This document shows, piece by piece, positions 39,951 through 48,260 of a DNA stretch of 64,000 bases. The notes below the pieces were generated by a model. It made no database searches and was not told the origin of the DNA. It saw only the letters and a program-made list of their open reading frames with translations. Each line of letters opens with the position of its first letter. Position 1 is the first letter of the stretch. Position numbers and translations under genes: made by a program. The stretch is from a virus: the IMG/VR virus record IMGVR_UViG_3300031552_000001, positions 62,001 to 126,000 of that record. One strand, 5' to 3'.

Positions 39951-40310
39951 ATGTCTGCATTAGAAGAACACCTAGGAGACGGTTTAGCGAAAGTAACCGT
40001 AGGGTGCGAACTAGCGCACAACAAAGAATTTGGGTGCAAAGCGCAATCCTTCGTCAGCGTGTCTGTAACTTGCGGAAATAACGAACACGACATTAACGCC
40101 GTGCATGGAATAGTCCAATCTCTAGCCCGACAACTAACGAATACCGACTTAGAGGCTATGAAGCTAGACCGAGATGCTCATATGACAGGCTCAGCAACTA
40201 CCGCACGGGTGTCTTCCCCCCCAGGAGGACGCGTGTCCTCTCCACCTAAAGCGCAGGGTCCTGCCCTTACGGCTAAAGCGGAAGTTAATAGACCTTCCTT
40301 CCGGAGGTGA
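39951..40310 (+). CDS. Small hypothetical protein
   Basis: A 119-residue protein. The ATG at 39951 has GGAG seven bases upstream; a longer in-frame form from 39813 lacks an SD. It is beta-rich in the middle (AKVTVGCELAHNKEFGCKAQ, SFVSVSVTCGNNEHD), with a basic Pro/Ser-rich tail. The preceding 143 bases carry no supported gene. The family is not recognised. Confidence 0.55.
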   Translation: MSALEEHLGDGLAKVTVGCELAHNKEFGCKAQSFVSVSVTCGNNEHDINAVHGIVQSLARQLTNTDLEAMKLDRDAHMTGSATTARVSSPPGGRVSSPPKAQGPALTAKAEVNRPSFRR

Positions 40311-40312
40311 CA

Positions 40313-40654
40313 ATGTACGTAAGAACGGATAGTGATCACACCGCAATAGATTCAATAGAGGCTGTTGAAGGTAGTTTCGAATACAGGCCAGGTATGCGCT
40401 CAGTGCCTTTAGTAGAGGTTACTATGATGTATGCCAATAGTGCTACTAAAGTCACGTATGGCACGTGCCCTGTTAACTCGTTCAGCCTTAAAACTTTAGA
40501 GGCTCTTCTGGAGTTTATCCGCTGTGCTGAGCAAGACTTTGGAGAAGCTGTGTTTCGGGGCGGAACACTTGGCGCCTCCGGCTCTATAGCATCTCAAGAA
40601 GGAGCTGAATCTAATGAAGGGCTGCCCAAAGGTCTAGGAGAGGGGGGCTCTTAA
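40313..40654 (+). CDS. Small hypothetical protein
   Basis: A 113-residue protein; the ATG at 40313 follows GGAGG at good spacing, and a GTG six bases earlier is a less likely start. Beta-strand-rich (PLVEVTMMYANSATKVTYGT), with a Gly/Glu/Ser C-terminal tail. The stop overlaps the DnaB-like helicase start (TAATG), so it is coupled to that gene. No domain is recognised. Confidence 0.55.
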   Translation: MYVRTDSDHTAIDSIEAVEGSFEYRPGMRSVPLVEVTMMYANSATKVTYGTCPVNSFSLKTLEALLEFIRCAEQDFGEAVFRGGTLGASGSIASQEGAESNEGLPKGLGEGGS

Positions 40655-42249
40655 TGGCTGCACTAGAAGACCGCGTGCTGACCAAAATACTCACTAGCAG
40701 ATCTTTAGAACTAGCCCTAAAAAGAGGATTAACAGAAGAACATTTCCTAAATCCAGAATCAAAAATCATATACAGGTTTCTACGACAACACTGGTTTGAC
40801 CCAAAGACTTGTGGAGAGCTCCCAACCATAGAAAGAGTTAGGCAAAGGTGGCCCGCCTTTACGCTTACGGCTACCACCATAATGGAAGAAGGGGGCCTGT
40901 CTACTCTCATAGATGACCTAAAAATGAAGTCGTTCGAATCCGACGCATGGGCCATGTCGGACTATTATCGAGAACTCCTCGATGAGGACCCGGTAAACGC
41001 TGTACGGGTAATGAAAAAACACTTCTTGGAAATGGAGGCTAAGCTAAATACTTCAAGTAACTACGAAGGTATGGGGCTGCAAAGCATACTAACTATGGCC
41101 AAGGAGCACTACAAAGGCGCTCAAAACGGCTCCATTTACGGAATACCTTGGCCATGGGAATGTTTGACCAATGACACTCTTGGTAAGCGAGCAGGGGATT
41201 TCACCGTATTTTACGGTAGAATGAAGTCTCTTAAAACTTGGGTCTTACTTTATTGCGCTATCGTAGACTACTTGTTCCACAACAAACGAGTGCTAATATG
41301 GTCCCGAGAAATGTCACCCGAGAAGCTGGGGCTGCGCGTCGCTTCTTTGCTGTCTGGAGTAGATTATCAGCTTTTTAAGAAAGGCCTGTTGCCTCCTAAA
41401 ATAAGAGACAGGTGCTTCCTTGCTTTAGAGTCTCTTGTAGCGGGCAGACCTCTTCACGACATTGGAAAGGGGGGCGATTTTTCTACTCGAGACCTTCGCA
41501 TACTATCTGGCAGACAGGCTCCCCACACTCTAGACGGGTTAAAGAAAGAAGTAGATGAGTTCGAGCCCCACGTTATTTACTTAGACAGCTTCTACCACTT
41601 GGACACGGAAAAGTCTTTAAAGACAAATCAAAGATGGCAGAGAGTGGCTGTAATAGCCGAAGACGTAAAGTCCTACGCTGAAACCGCTGGGCTACCCATA
41701 GTAGCAGTACACCAGGCCAACAGAGCGGGAGAGAAAACATACGGCAATACATTAGCAGACCTAGCAGATGCAGATGTTATTGCCCGAGAAGCGGACCTTA
41801 TCATTAGAATATTGAAGCCTCCAGGAGCTCCCCGAGAGCTTTACGAAGAAGAATACGAGGAAGAGATAGCTCGGCTTTTGAAGGCAAAAGCTAAACCTAA
41901 ACTCCCTGTTGGCGTTCGCCGTCCAAAACTCAGGCTAAGAGAAGAACATATGGAAGACGACATAATGCTAGACAGAATTGCGCAACATGCTGGGAATCCT
42001 AGAGTAGGAAGCGAGCTTGCTCTAGTAATGGGAGGAAACAGAGAAGGCACCTTAGAGGCTTTCATAATCAAAGCGATTCCTGCCTACAACTTTAGTTTGA
42101 TAACGGATTCTCCCGATATGAGTAGAATAAAAGACTGGGTAAAAGCCGACGATGCTAAAGACGACACGTCTGTCATAAAAGGCAAGAAAGATAAGCCCGC
42201 GGATACGGCAGCTTGGGGGAAGGCGCTGGCTGAATCAGGTATCAAATGA
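40654..42249 (+). CDS. DnaB-like replicative helicase
   Basis: A 531-residue ring helicase expected to unwind the fork 5' to 3'. The N-terminal part is helical (ALEDRVLTKILTSRSLELAL), as in DnaB. The RecA-like core has FYGRMKSLKTWVLL as Walker A, HVIYLDSFYHLD as Walker B and PIVAVHQANRAG as the sensor (H3-like). The P-loop reads G-R-M-K-S-L-K-T, with Leu where Gly normally precedes Lys. A charged insert occurs at residues about 390-435. It is coupled to the primase gene (ATGA overlap), matching a helicase-primase pair. Confidence 0.85.
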   Translation: MAALEDRVLTKILTSRSLELALKRGLTEEHFLNPESKIIYRFLRQHWFDPKTCGELPTIERVRQRWPAFTLTATTIMEEGGLSTLIDDLKMKSFESDAWAMSDYYRELLDEDPVNAVRVMKKHFLEMEAKLNTSSNYEGMGLQSILTMAKEHYKGAQNGSIYGIPWPWECLTNDTLGKRAGDFTVFYGRMKSLKTWVLLYCAIVDYLFHNKRVLIWSREMSPEKLGLRVASLLSGVDYQLFKKGLLPPKIRDRCFLALESLVAGRPLHDIGKGGDFSTRDLRILSGRQAPHTLDGLKKEVDEFEPHVIYLDSFYHLDTEKSLKTNQRWQRVAVIAEDVKSYAETAGLPIVAVHQANRAGEKTYGNTLADLADADVIAREADLIIRILKPPGAPRELYEEEYEEEIARLLKAKAKPKLPVGVRRPKLRLREEHMEDDIMLDRIAQHAGNPRVGSELALVMGGNREGTLEAFIIKAIPAYNFSLITDSPDMSRIKDWVKADDAKDDTSVIKGKKDKPADTAAWGKALAESGIK

Positions 42250-43304
42250 GTGTTTTGGGTTTAGCTGATTCTATCGCCCAACAATACTTAAGAAGAGTAA
42301 GGATAAAGAGCGAATTCATTTCTGCTGTATGCCCCTTTCATAAAGAAGGCACAGAATCACATCCGTCCTTTTGGGTTAATCGACAAACAGGTCATTGGGG
42401 TTGCTTTACCTGCGAGGCTCATGGAGGGGGTCTTAAATGGCTACTCAAAGACCTGGGCGTAGGCACTGCGGGCTTTGCAGAAAGGCTGAAAGAGGCAGAA
42501 AAGCAGGCAAGCAAGACCGCCGATCTAGAAAAAAGCCGAACCAGAAGGAAAAATAAGAAGTCTTTTGCAGGAGAGTATACACTGCCAGACGCGCTTTTGG
42601 GGGTATTTGATTTCCTTCCTTTAGACTTAGTGGATGCTGGCTTCGACAAAAAAATCCTTAAAGAATATGACGTCGGATACGACCGTAGAAATAACCGCAT
42701 CACTTTCCCCATAAGGGATCTGTTTGGGAACCTTGTAGGTATCTCAGGCAGAGCTACTTTGATAGGGGACGAGCCGAAGTACCTAGTCTATAACGGCAAG
42801 AGGGTGCTTGACGGAAAAGAAACCATGGGGGAGCTTGGAGAATGGTACCCGGAGTATAGCAATGAGAGTGTACGAGATAACTTATGGGGTATGGATAAGC
42901 GCTACAACGCGCTTCTAAATAACGAGAGCGGAGAAGAGTACCTGATAGTAGTCGAAGGATATAAAGCGGCTTTATGGTTAATACAGCATAGGTGGATAAA
43001 TACAGTGGCTCTTATGGGGTCTAGAATGTCTCCGTGCCAAGAAAGAATAATACGGAAGCTAGGTGTGCCCGTTTTCGTATTGCTGGACAATAACCTCCCT
43101 GGAAGAGAAGGAAGCCGAAATATATGTCAGAGGCTCGCAGTAAGTACCTTTCCAGTGTATGAGGTTCGTTACGATCGGGACTGTGAAAGCAGTACCCAAC
43201 CAGATGACCTTGACGAAGAGGAAATCACAAAGGCGCTCAACAGTGCAATCAGAGTTGGAGGAAGAAGCTATGCAAGAACAAGAAAAAAGCACTCAACAGT
43301 ATGA
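42246..43304 (+). CDS. DnaG-type primase with zinc ribbon and TOPRIM domain
   Basis: Makes RNA primers at the fork. Residues about 28-60 form a CHC2-like zinc finger (CPFHKEGTESHPSFWV, GCFTCEAHGGG). The TOPRIM domain is at about 230-315: YLIVVEGYKAAL (catalytic Glu), VALMGSRMSP, and VFVLLDNNLPGREG in place of the D-x-D motif, where the second Asp is Asn. At 352 residues it is short; the C-terminal helicase-binding domain is missing or very small. It overlaps the helicase start and the next gene. Confidence 0.85.
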   Translation: MSVLGLADSIAQQYLRRVRIKSEFISAVCPFHKEGTESHPSFWVNRQTGHWGCFTCEAHGGGLKWLLKDLGVGTAGFAERLKEAEKQASKTADLEKSRTRRKNKKSFAGEYTLPDALLGVFDFLPLDLVDAGFDKKILKEYDVGYDRRNNRITFPIRDLFGNLVGISGRATLIGDEPKYLVYNGKRVLDGKETMGELGEWYPEYSNESVRDNLWGMDKRYNALLNNESGEEYLIVVEGYKAALWLIQHRWINTVALMGSRMSPCQERIIRKLGVPVFVLLDNNLPGREGSRNICQRLAVSTFPVYEVRYDRDCESSTQPDDLDEEEITKALNSAIRVGGRSYARTRKKHSTV

Positions 43305-44472
43305 TTCATGGGACGATGATCTTAGAGAGCATCAACAATCCCAACACAAACCTGGCGGGAAAAAATACGGGTTCTTCTGGAAGCTTTCAGAAACCCCCGT
43401 TAAATTTCACCCCGTGCTACCAGAACCGCTCTACACTCACCCCACAAGCGGGAGGAAACACCCCTTCCGAACAGGATTTCGGCACTTTGTTCCTGGAAGA
43501 GGGAAAGCGTCCGGTACTTATGTGGAATGCGCATACGAACGGGACAAAACTTCTCCGTGTGTCGTACACGCCTATGCATATCCTGAACTGTATAATCTTA
43601 CTAACGTGAAAAGAGACGCAGCACTCGCAGATTGTAAAGCAAACCCGTACTTCGCTATTGGCGGTTTCGTAGAAGAAGAATTTCACCTTGTCGTAGAAAA
43701 AGAAAACGGTAAAGAATATAATAGGCGGGTTTTATGTACAGGTAGAGGGTGTGAAGAATGTCAAAAAGGCAGCCTTATAGTTTTTGGCAAAAAGGGTTTT
43801 TTGGAGATGAGCCCTAGCCAGTGGCAACAGTCGCTTCACCCATGCAACAAGCAAATAGAAAATAGCTTTTGCGCCTGCGGAGGAGACTTATTCGTATCGT
43901 GCTTCTGCTGCACAAATTGCGGGAAGGTAATTTTGGACGTTAGCCTCGCCTGCGACCGATGCAACGGCCAGAACCTGTCAATAGATGTAGAAAGCAAGCA
44001 AGTAACCTGCATGGATTGCCAACGAAGCTGGTCTGCCCTGTACACAGAACACAAGCAGATTTACGAAGAGAGCCTAGACGTTCATAAATGCAAGGATTGC
44101 GGGCATGAGGGGTTCTTACGAGCCGAGAGGTTCTGTTCACAAGAGGGATGCAAAGGCTTCCCTATGTCTATTTTCGATGCTCAGATAACGCTGCATAAAA
44201 GTGGCGAGAAGACAAGTACTAAAGTGTTTGTGGACACGTACTCTATTCAGCCATTAGACGAAAGATTGTTCCTTCCTGAATTTCAAGGCAATGACGAAAT
44301 AGCGTCCAAAATAGTGGAAGCACATAAGAAGGCCTTGAATCTAGAGTACCTGCTTCAGCCAAAAAACATCGAAGACCAGTGTCATGATTTAGGACGACCA
44401 AACCCGTTTACGTCCCAATCAAGGGCTCAAAGCTTTGCTCGTTACGACGGCGAAGGTTCGTCTGGAACGTAG
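43270..44472 (+). CDS. Multi-zinc-ribbon protein, candidate single-strand DNA-binding protein
   Basis: A 400-residue protein from the ATG at 43270, which has GGAGG nine bases upstream; a longer frame from 43159 lacks this and lies inside primase. It holds at least five Cys pairs or clusters: CTGRGCEEC, CACGGDLFVSCFCCTNCG, CDRCNG, CMDC, CKDCG and CSQEGC. The N-terminal region (ANPYFAIGGFVEEEFHLVVE) is beta-rich. The location between primase and polymerase would suit a phage SSB, but I see no diagnostic motif. It might also be a transcription or replication accessory. Confidence 0.65.
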   Translation: MQEQEKSTQQYDSWDDDLREHQQSQHKPGGKKYGFFWKLSETPVKFHPVLPEPLYTHPTSGRKHPFRTGFRHFVPGRGKASGTYVECAYERDKTSPCVVHAYAYPELYNLTNVKRDAALADCKANPYFAIGGFVEEEFHLVVEKENGKEYNRRVLCTGRGCEECQKGSLIVFGKKGFLEMSPSQWQQSLHPCNKQIENSFCACGGDLFVSCFCCTNCGKVILDVSLACDRCNGQNLSIDVESKQVTCMDCQRSWSALYTEHKQIYEESLDVHKCKDCGHEGFLRAERFCSQEGCKGFPMSIFDAQITLHKSGEKTSTKVFVDTYSIQPLDERLFLPEFQGNDEIASKIVEAHKKALNLEYLLQPKNIEDQCHDLGRPNPFTSQSRAQSFARYDGEGSSGT

Positions 44473-44473
44473 C

Positions 44474-44761
44474 ATGGGTTGGACCAAGCATCCTGGGACG
44501 GTTAATTCTTACAGGAACGCTAGGTCGCAGGCATACGCCGACATCAAAAAGTTATCGAAGCGCCTTCGAGTAGAGCTGGAAGATCCCAGCGACATTCACG
44601 GAGCCGAGCTTTACTCGTTGGCGTATGCTTTGCATAGCGAGCTAAGAAGGTTTGTCTGGTTTAGGCGGGCAGTTGGAGGGCACGAATGGGTAGATACTCG
44701 CCCTTTTGTGAATCTTTTACTGGAATCGTTTCCACAATTCAAATGGAGCGTGCATGTTTAA
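44474..44761 (+). CDS. Small hypothetical protein upstream of DNA polymerase
   Basis: A 95-residue protein from the ATG at 44474, just after the preceding stop; a TTG at 44435 is in frame but overlaps. It is helical and basic (YADIKKLSKRLRVELEDPSD, LRRFVWFRRAVGGHEW). The end overlaps the polymerase start by eight bases. No domain is recognised. Confidence 0.6.
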   Translation: MGWTKHPGTVNSYRNARSQAYADIKKLSKRLRVELEDPSDIHGAELYSLAYALHSELRRFVWFRRAVGGHEWVDTRPFVNLLLESFPQFKWSVHV

Positions 44762-47078
44762 ACTTGTTCCTCCTCCTGTATACATAGATACCGACGAAAG
44801 GGCTCAGGATCTTCTTCATACGTCGTTGAGGAAAGTAAAAGAAGAGCCCAAAAGCCTCATTGGTTTTGATACTGAAACTCACGGTAAGAAGATTCCCATC
44901 AAAATGGGCACGAAATGCCCTTTAGACTGGATGTCGGATACCGTAACCTTCTGGTCTTTGTCCTTTAGATACAGAGGCGAGCCTTTCCGTTTTTGTATAC
45001 TAGGAGAATACCTACAGTACTTCTCAAGTCTACTAGAGAACCCTGAAGCGTGGCTTGCCTGCTGGAACGCTAAATACGACGCCCACGTGTCATACAACAG
45101 CGGCATAAATATTTGGAACGCAAACGTAATCGACGGCTTAGCGCTAGCAGGACTTCACGACGAGAACAAAAAGCAAAGGGGTTTAAAGGTCTGCGCACGA
45201 GATTGGGCAGGCTTGTCCATGACGAAATATCAGGACCTCTTTCCAAACAGAGATAAATTCGGAAGGAAAATAAAGGAATTCGAAACCTCATTGTTAGACC
45301 TAGTAGAAGACGGGTACGCTGAGCAGGTAGCTGATTACGCATCCTACGACGCGTTTTGCCATTTAGAAACAGTTGAGTGGGTAATCGCTCGTCTTCAAAA
45401 TACCCTCATAGACGCTGATTATAGTTTGTGGGATTACTACTTGAGCATGGAGAAGGACGTCACCGAAGTTCTGTGGAGGATGGAACGTCGAGGCCTCTAC
45501 ATGGACTTAGACTATCTGAGGTCTCAAGTGCCTCTTATAGACGAAGAGATGCTGAAGATAGAGTCGGACATTAACAATGCAGCTAACGGCGTGATCAACA
45601 TAGGTTCTCCTGTTCAGCTTACCAAGTTTTTCTTTGGCAGCGAGATTGATGGAGGGCTAAATCTAACTCCCATAAAAATGACAAAAGGCGATAAGCCTTC
45701 TGTAGATAAAGAAGTGTTAGAGCTATTATCTAGTTCAGGTTATGACGTTGCTAAGAAAATTTTGCGGCACCGACATCTAGCTAAAACAAAAAGCACCTAC
45801 TTAACTTCTTTGATAGCGTTAGCCGAGCACTACGGGGACTGTCGCATCCACCCCAACTTCAACCAGTTTGGAGCTGCCACAGGTAGGTTTTCTACCGATT
45901 CCCCGAATAGTCAGAACTTTCCGAGGCCTGACAATGACGAATTTGGTATCCGAAAGGCTTTCATAGCTCCTCCAGGGCATAAACTGATTGTAGCTGACTA
46001 CGAACAGCTTGAAATGAGAATTATGGCTCATATGTCTGGGGACAGGTCTATGATTCAAGCCATACTGGAAGGCAAAGACTTGCACTCATTCACTGTGTCT
46101 AGAATGGTCCCTAACGTTACATATGAAGAAGTAGACGAAGCAAAAAACCAAAAGGATAAAGACAAGTCGGCCATGACAGGCGAGCAAAAACACCTGCTGC
46201 AAGCACGACAAGACAATAAAGCCATCGGTTTCGGTATTATCTACGGAGCAGGCCCGCCCAGAATAGCTCAAGCAATAGAAATCCCAGAAGAAGATATCGA
46301 GAAACGTATAAAGAGACTGACTGCTGAAGAACTGACGGCCTCTAGTGTCGACATAAAGAGGAAGAGGACTCTTAGCGGCAGAATAGAAAGAGCCATTCAA
46401 AATAATCCGCTGTTGACTCCAGAAAAAGCCACGGTCTTAGTGGCACGTCAGTCCATAGCGGCAGAAAAAATACAGGCGTACTTCGATACCTTTCCTGGTG
46501 TCTATGAGTACATGAAAGCCGTCCCTGAAGAATGTAGACAAACAATGGAATGGTCAGAAGCCTTCCACGGGGAAGCGTCCAAGCCAAAAGGTAGACCAAA
46601 AGGCTCTAATGGCGACCTTATAGATGACGGAGTCGAATACGACTGGGACATGGATTATTGGATTCCAGGTCAAACAGAAAAGCTTACCAGAACAGGTCAT
46701 TTGAAGAAGTTCGGGTATGTAAAAACCCTGTGCGGGCGATACCGGCGCTTAGAGGATATCAACCATACCAACTACCGATTCAAGTCTGAAGCAGAAAGGC
46801 AGGCAGTGAATACTACGATTCAAGGCTCTGCCGCTGACATCACTAAAGCGGCAATGCTAAGGATAGAAAAGAACCCTGAACTAAACCTTATGGGGGTGCA
46901 GCTACTTAATCAAATACACGACGAGTTAGTGCTACAAGTCCCAGAAGAAAATGCCGAAAGAGCTCTGCCTATAGTGAAAGAGTGCATGGAGCATCCATTC
47001 TCAAAGGGGAAAGAGGCTTTGGTAGTCCCTATTCCTTCCGACGCAAAAATAGTCAATTCGTGGGCAGAGGCGAAGTAG
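44754..47078 (+). CDS. DNA polymerase, family A (PolA/T7-like) with 3'-5' exonuclease
   Basis: A 774-residue replicative polymerase. Exonuclease motifs: GFDTETHG (Exo I), CWNAKYDAHV (II) and DYASYDAFCHLE (III), all with their acidic residues, so proofreading is expected. Polymerase motifs: LIVADYEQLEMRIMAH (A, catalytic Asp), RQDNKAIGFGIIYG (B; the usual Asn-Phe-Gly reads Gly-Phe-Gly), and NQIHDELVLQVP (C, catalytic Asp). No 5' nuclease domain. GGAG is five bases before the ATG. Confidence 0.95.
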   Translation: MFKLVPPPVYIDTDERAQDLLHTSLRKVKEEPKSLIGFDTETHGKKIPIKMGTKCPLDWMSDTVTFWSLSFRYRGEPFRFCILGEYLQYFSSLLENPEAWLACWNAKYDAHVSYNSGINIWNANVIDGLALAGLHDENKKQRGLKVCARDWAGLSMTKYQDLFPNRDKFGRKIKEFETSLLDLVEDGYAEQVADYASYDAFCHLETVEWVIARLQNTLIDADYSLWDYYLSMEKDVTEVLWRMERRGLYMDLDYLRSQVPLIDEEMLKIESDINNAANGVINIGSPVQLTKFFFGSEIDGGLNLTPIKMTKGDKPSVDKEVLELLSSSGYDVAKKILRHRHLAKTKSTYLTSLIALAEHYGDCRIHPNFNQFGAATGRFSTDSPNSQNFPRPDNDEFGIRKAFIAPPGHKLIVADYEQLEMRIMAHMSGDRSMIQAILEGKDLHSFTVSRMVPNVTYEEVDEAKNQKDKDKSAMTGEQKHLLQARQDNKAIGFGIIYGAGPPRIAQAIEIPEEDIEKRIKRLTAEELTASSVDIKRKRTLSGRIERAIQNNPLLTPEKATVLVARQSIAAEKIQAYFDTFPGVYEYMKAVPEECRQTMEWSEAFHGEASKPKGRPKGSNGDLIDDGVEYDWDMDYWIPGQTEKLTRTGHLKKFGYVKTLCGRYRRLEDINHTNYRFKSEAERQAVNTTIQGSAADITKAAMLRIEKNPELNLMGVQLLNQIHDELVLQVPEENAERALPIVKECMEHPFSKGKEALVVPIPSDAKIVNSWAEAK

Positions 47079-47080
47079 CT

Positions 47081-47347
47081 GTGACCATCACGGATATTAT
47101 CAATGCCGTTTCTTCGCGGCTAGATGTAGACCGAAAACTCACTGCCGGATTCGTATTTGAGGTCGTAAATGAGACGATACAGGCTCTTGAATCCGGCAAG
47201 TCAGTTAAGATCAAAGGGCTGGGCACTTTTACGTGGAAGCCGGTATCAAAACGCTCTGGAACTGGGGTTCGGTCGGGAACTTATGTGCCAGAAGGAAAAA
47301 AGTTGAAGTTCGTTCCAGCTAAAAAATTCAGAAGTAGAAGACCATAA
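47081..47347 (+). CDS. HU/IHF-like DNA-bending protein
   Basis: An 88-residue protein from a GTG at 47081, two bases after the polymerase stop; an earlier ATG at 46982 would run inside polA. The pattern fits HU: VTITDIINAVSSRLDVDRKL, FVFEVVNETIQALESGKSVK, IKGLGTFTWKPVSKRSG, and a basic arm and tail. It binds and bends DNA and probably aids replication or genome folding. No SD with ideal spacing is seen, so coupling to polA is likely. Confidence 0.88.
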   Translation: MTITDIINAVSSRLDVDRKLTAGFVFEVVNETIQALESGKSVKIKGLGTFTWKPVSKRSGTGVRSGTYVPEGKKLKFVPAKKFRSRRP

Positions 47348-47369
47348 CTCTACACAGGAGGCTAGCATC

Positions 47370-47633
47370 ATGCCGAAAGACTGCGACAAAAAAGTACTTG
47401 TTGAGGTTTTGATATGCCCCGCTCACGGGGTTACGGCTCTTGCCATTAACCACAATATAACGACGTCTTCAAAGTGCTGCGTCCTGTGGGACGTGCAAGA
47501 CAGCTTTGTCGTAACAGCAGAAAACGTAAAAAACGCACTAAAAGATAAGGTGTCGCAGAAAGACATTACATTTTCAACAAAAGCGGCCGCGGAGCGTAAA
47601 TGTGGCTCAAAAACTAAAAAGAAACGAGGGTAA
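47370..47633 (+). CDS. Small hypothetical protein
   Basis: An 87-residue protein with a strong AGGAGG eight bases before the ATG. It has several Cys (CPAHGV, SKCCVLWDV) and a basic C-terminal tail (KCGSKTKKKRG). No family is recognised. Its stop lies just before the next start, within that gene's SD region. Confidence 0.6.
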   Translation: MPKDCDKKVLVEVLICPAHGVTALAINHNITTSSKCCVLWDVQDSFVVTAENVKNALKDKVSQKDITFSTKAAAERKCGSKTKKKRG

Positions 47634-47634
47634 A

Positions 47635-48258
47635 ATGACTACTGATCTACAAAAAACATACTATGTTCATGCCTACGTTGGAGAAACAGGAGGACGAGCA
47701 ACGTTAGCTCTCACCCCCACCAGAAAATTTGCCACAGCTGGGGCGCCACCCACTACTGAAGTCGCTACTTTAACACCCCAGGCGTTTATGGCCACGGCAG
47801 CTTGGTGTAACCCAAACGATAGGTTTAGGTTTTGCAAAGCAAAAGGCAGAAAAATAGCTACAGGCCGTATGAACAAAAACAAGAAAGCTATACTCGTTGG
47901 AAGCTTCAACGGGACTCTTACTAGGAAAATTTTGCTGGATGCGCTTTCCTCCTTATCAGACGTTATGCAAGGAGATGAACGAGGAGCCCACTGGGAAGGA
48001 GTGCCTCGGTGGGCGCGAAATCAAACTCTGCACTTAGAAACCCCTAACAAAGAAGGAGCTACCATGAACAAATACGGGGTTGAGCTGGACGACTCTAAAG
48101 TCGATGACCTTCAAACAAAAACGGCGTCTGGGGACGGTAAGAAAAGATGTGCTTGTGGTAACGAGCTAGACGATGGAGGGGCGTGCCCGTTCCACGGTAC
48201 AGAGCCCCTGGAAAAAGCGTCTGCTGTTTCTCCTTGCAAGGATTGCGATAAGGAGTAG
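47635..48258 (+). CDS. Hypothetical protein with C-terminal zinc domain and internal start
   Basis: A 207-residue protein; GAGGG is five bases before the ATG. Residues about 1-140 are beta-rich and not recognised. The last 65 residues (from the in-frame ATG at 48064) look like a separate small phage protein: MNKYGVELDDSKVDDLQTKT, CACGNELDDGG, CPFHGTEPLEKA, a likely zinc site. AAGGAG sits six bases before that internal ATG, so a short product may also be made. One K-x-A-S (TKTAS) is present. Confidence 0.65.
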   Translation: MTTDLQKTYYVHAYVGETGGRATLALTPTRKFATAGAPPTTEVATLTPQAFMATAAWCNPNDRFRFCKAKGRKIATGRMNKNKKAILVGSFNGTLTRKILLDALSSLSDVMQGDERGAHWEGVPRWARNQTLHLETPNKEGATMNKYGVELDDSKVDDLQTKTASGDGKKRCACGNELDDGGACPFHGTEPLEKASAVSPCKDCDKE

Positions 48259-48260
48259 CT

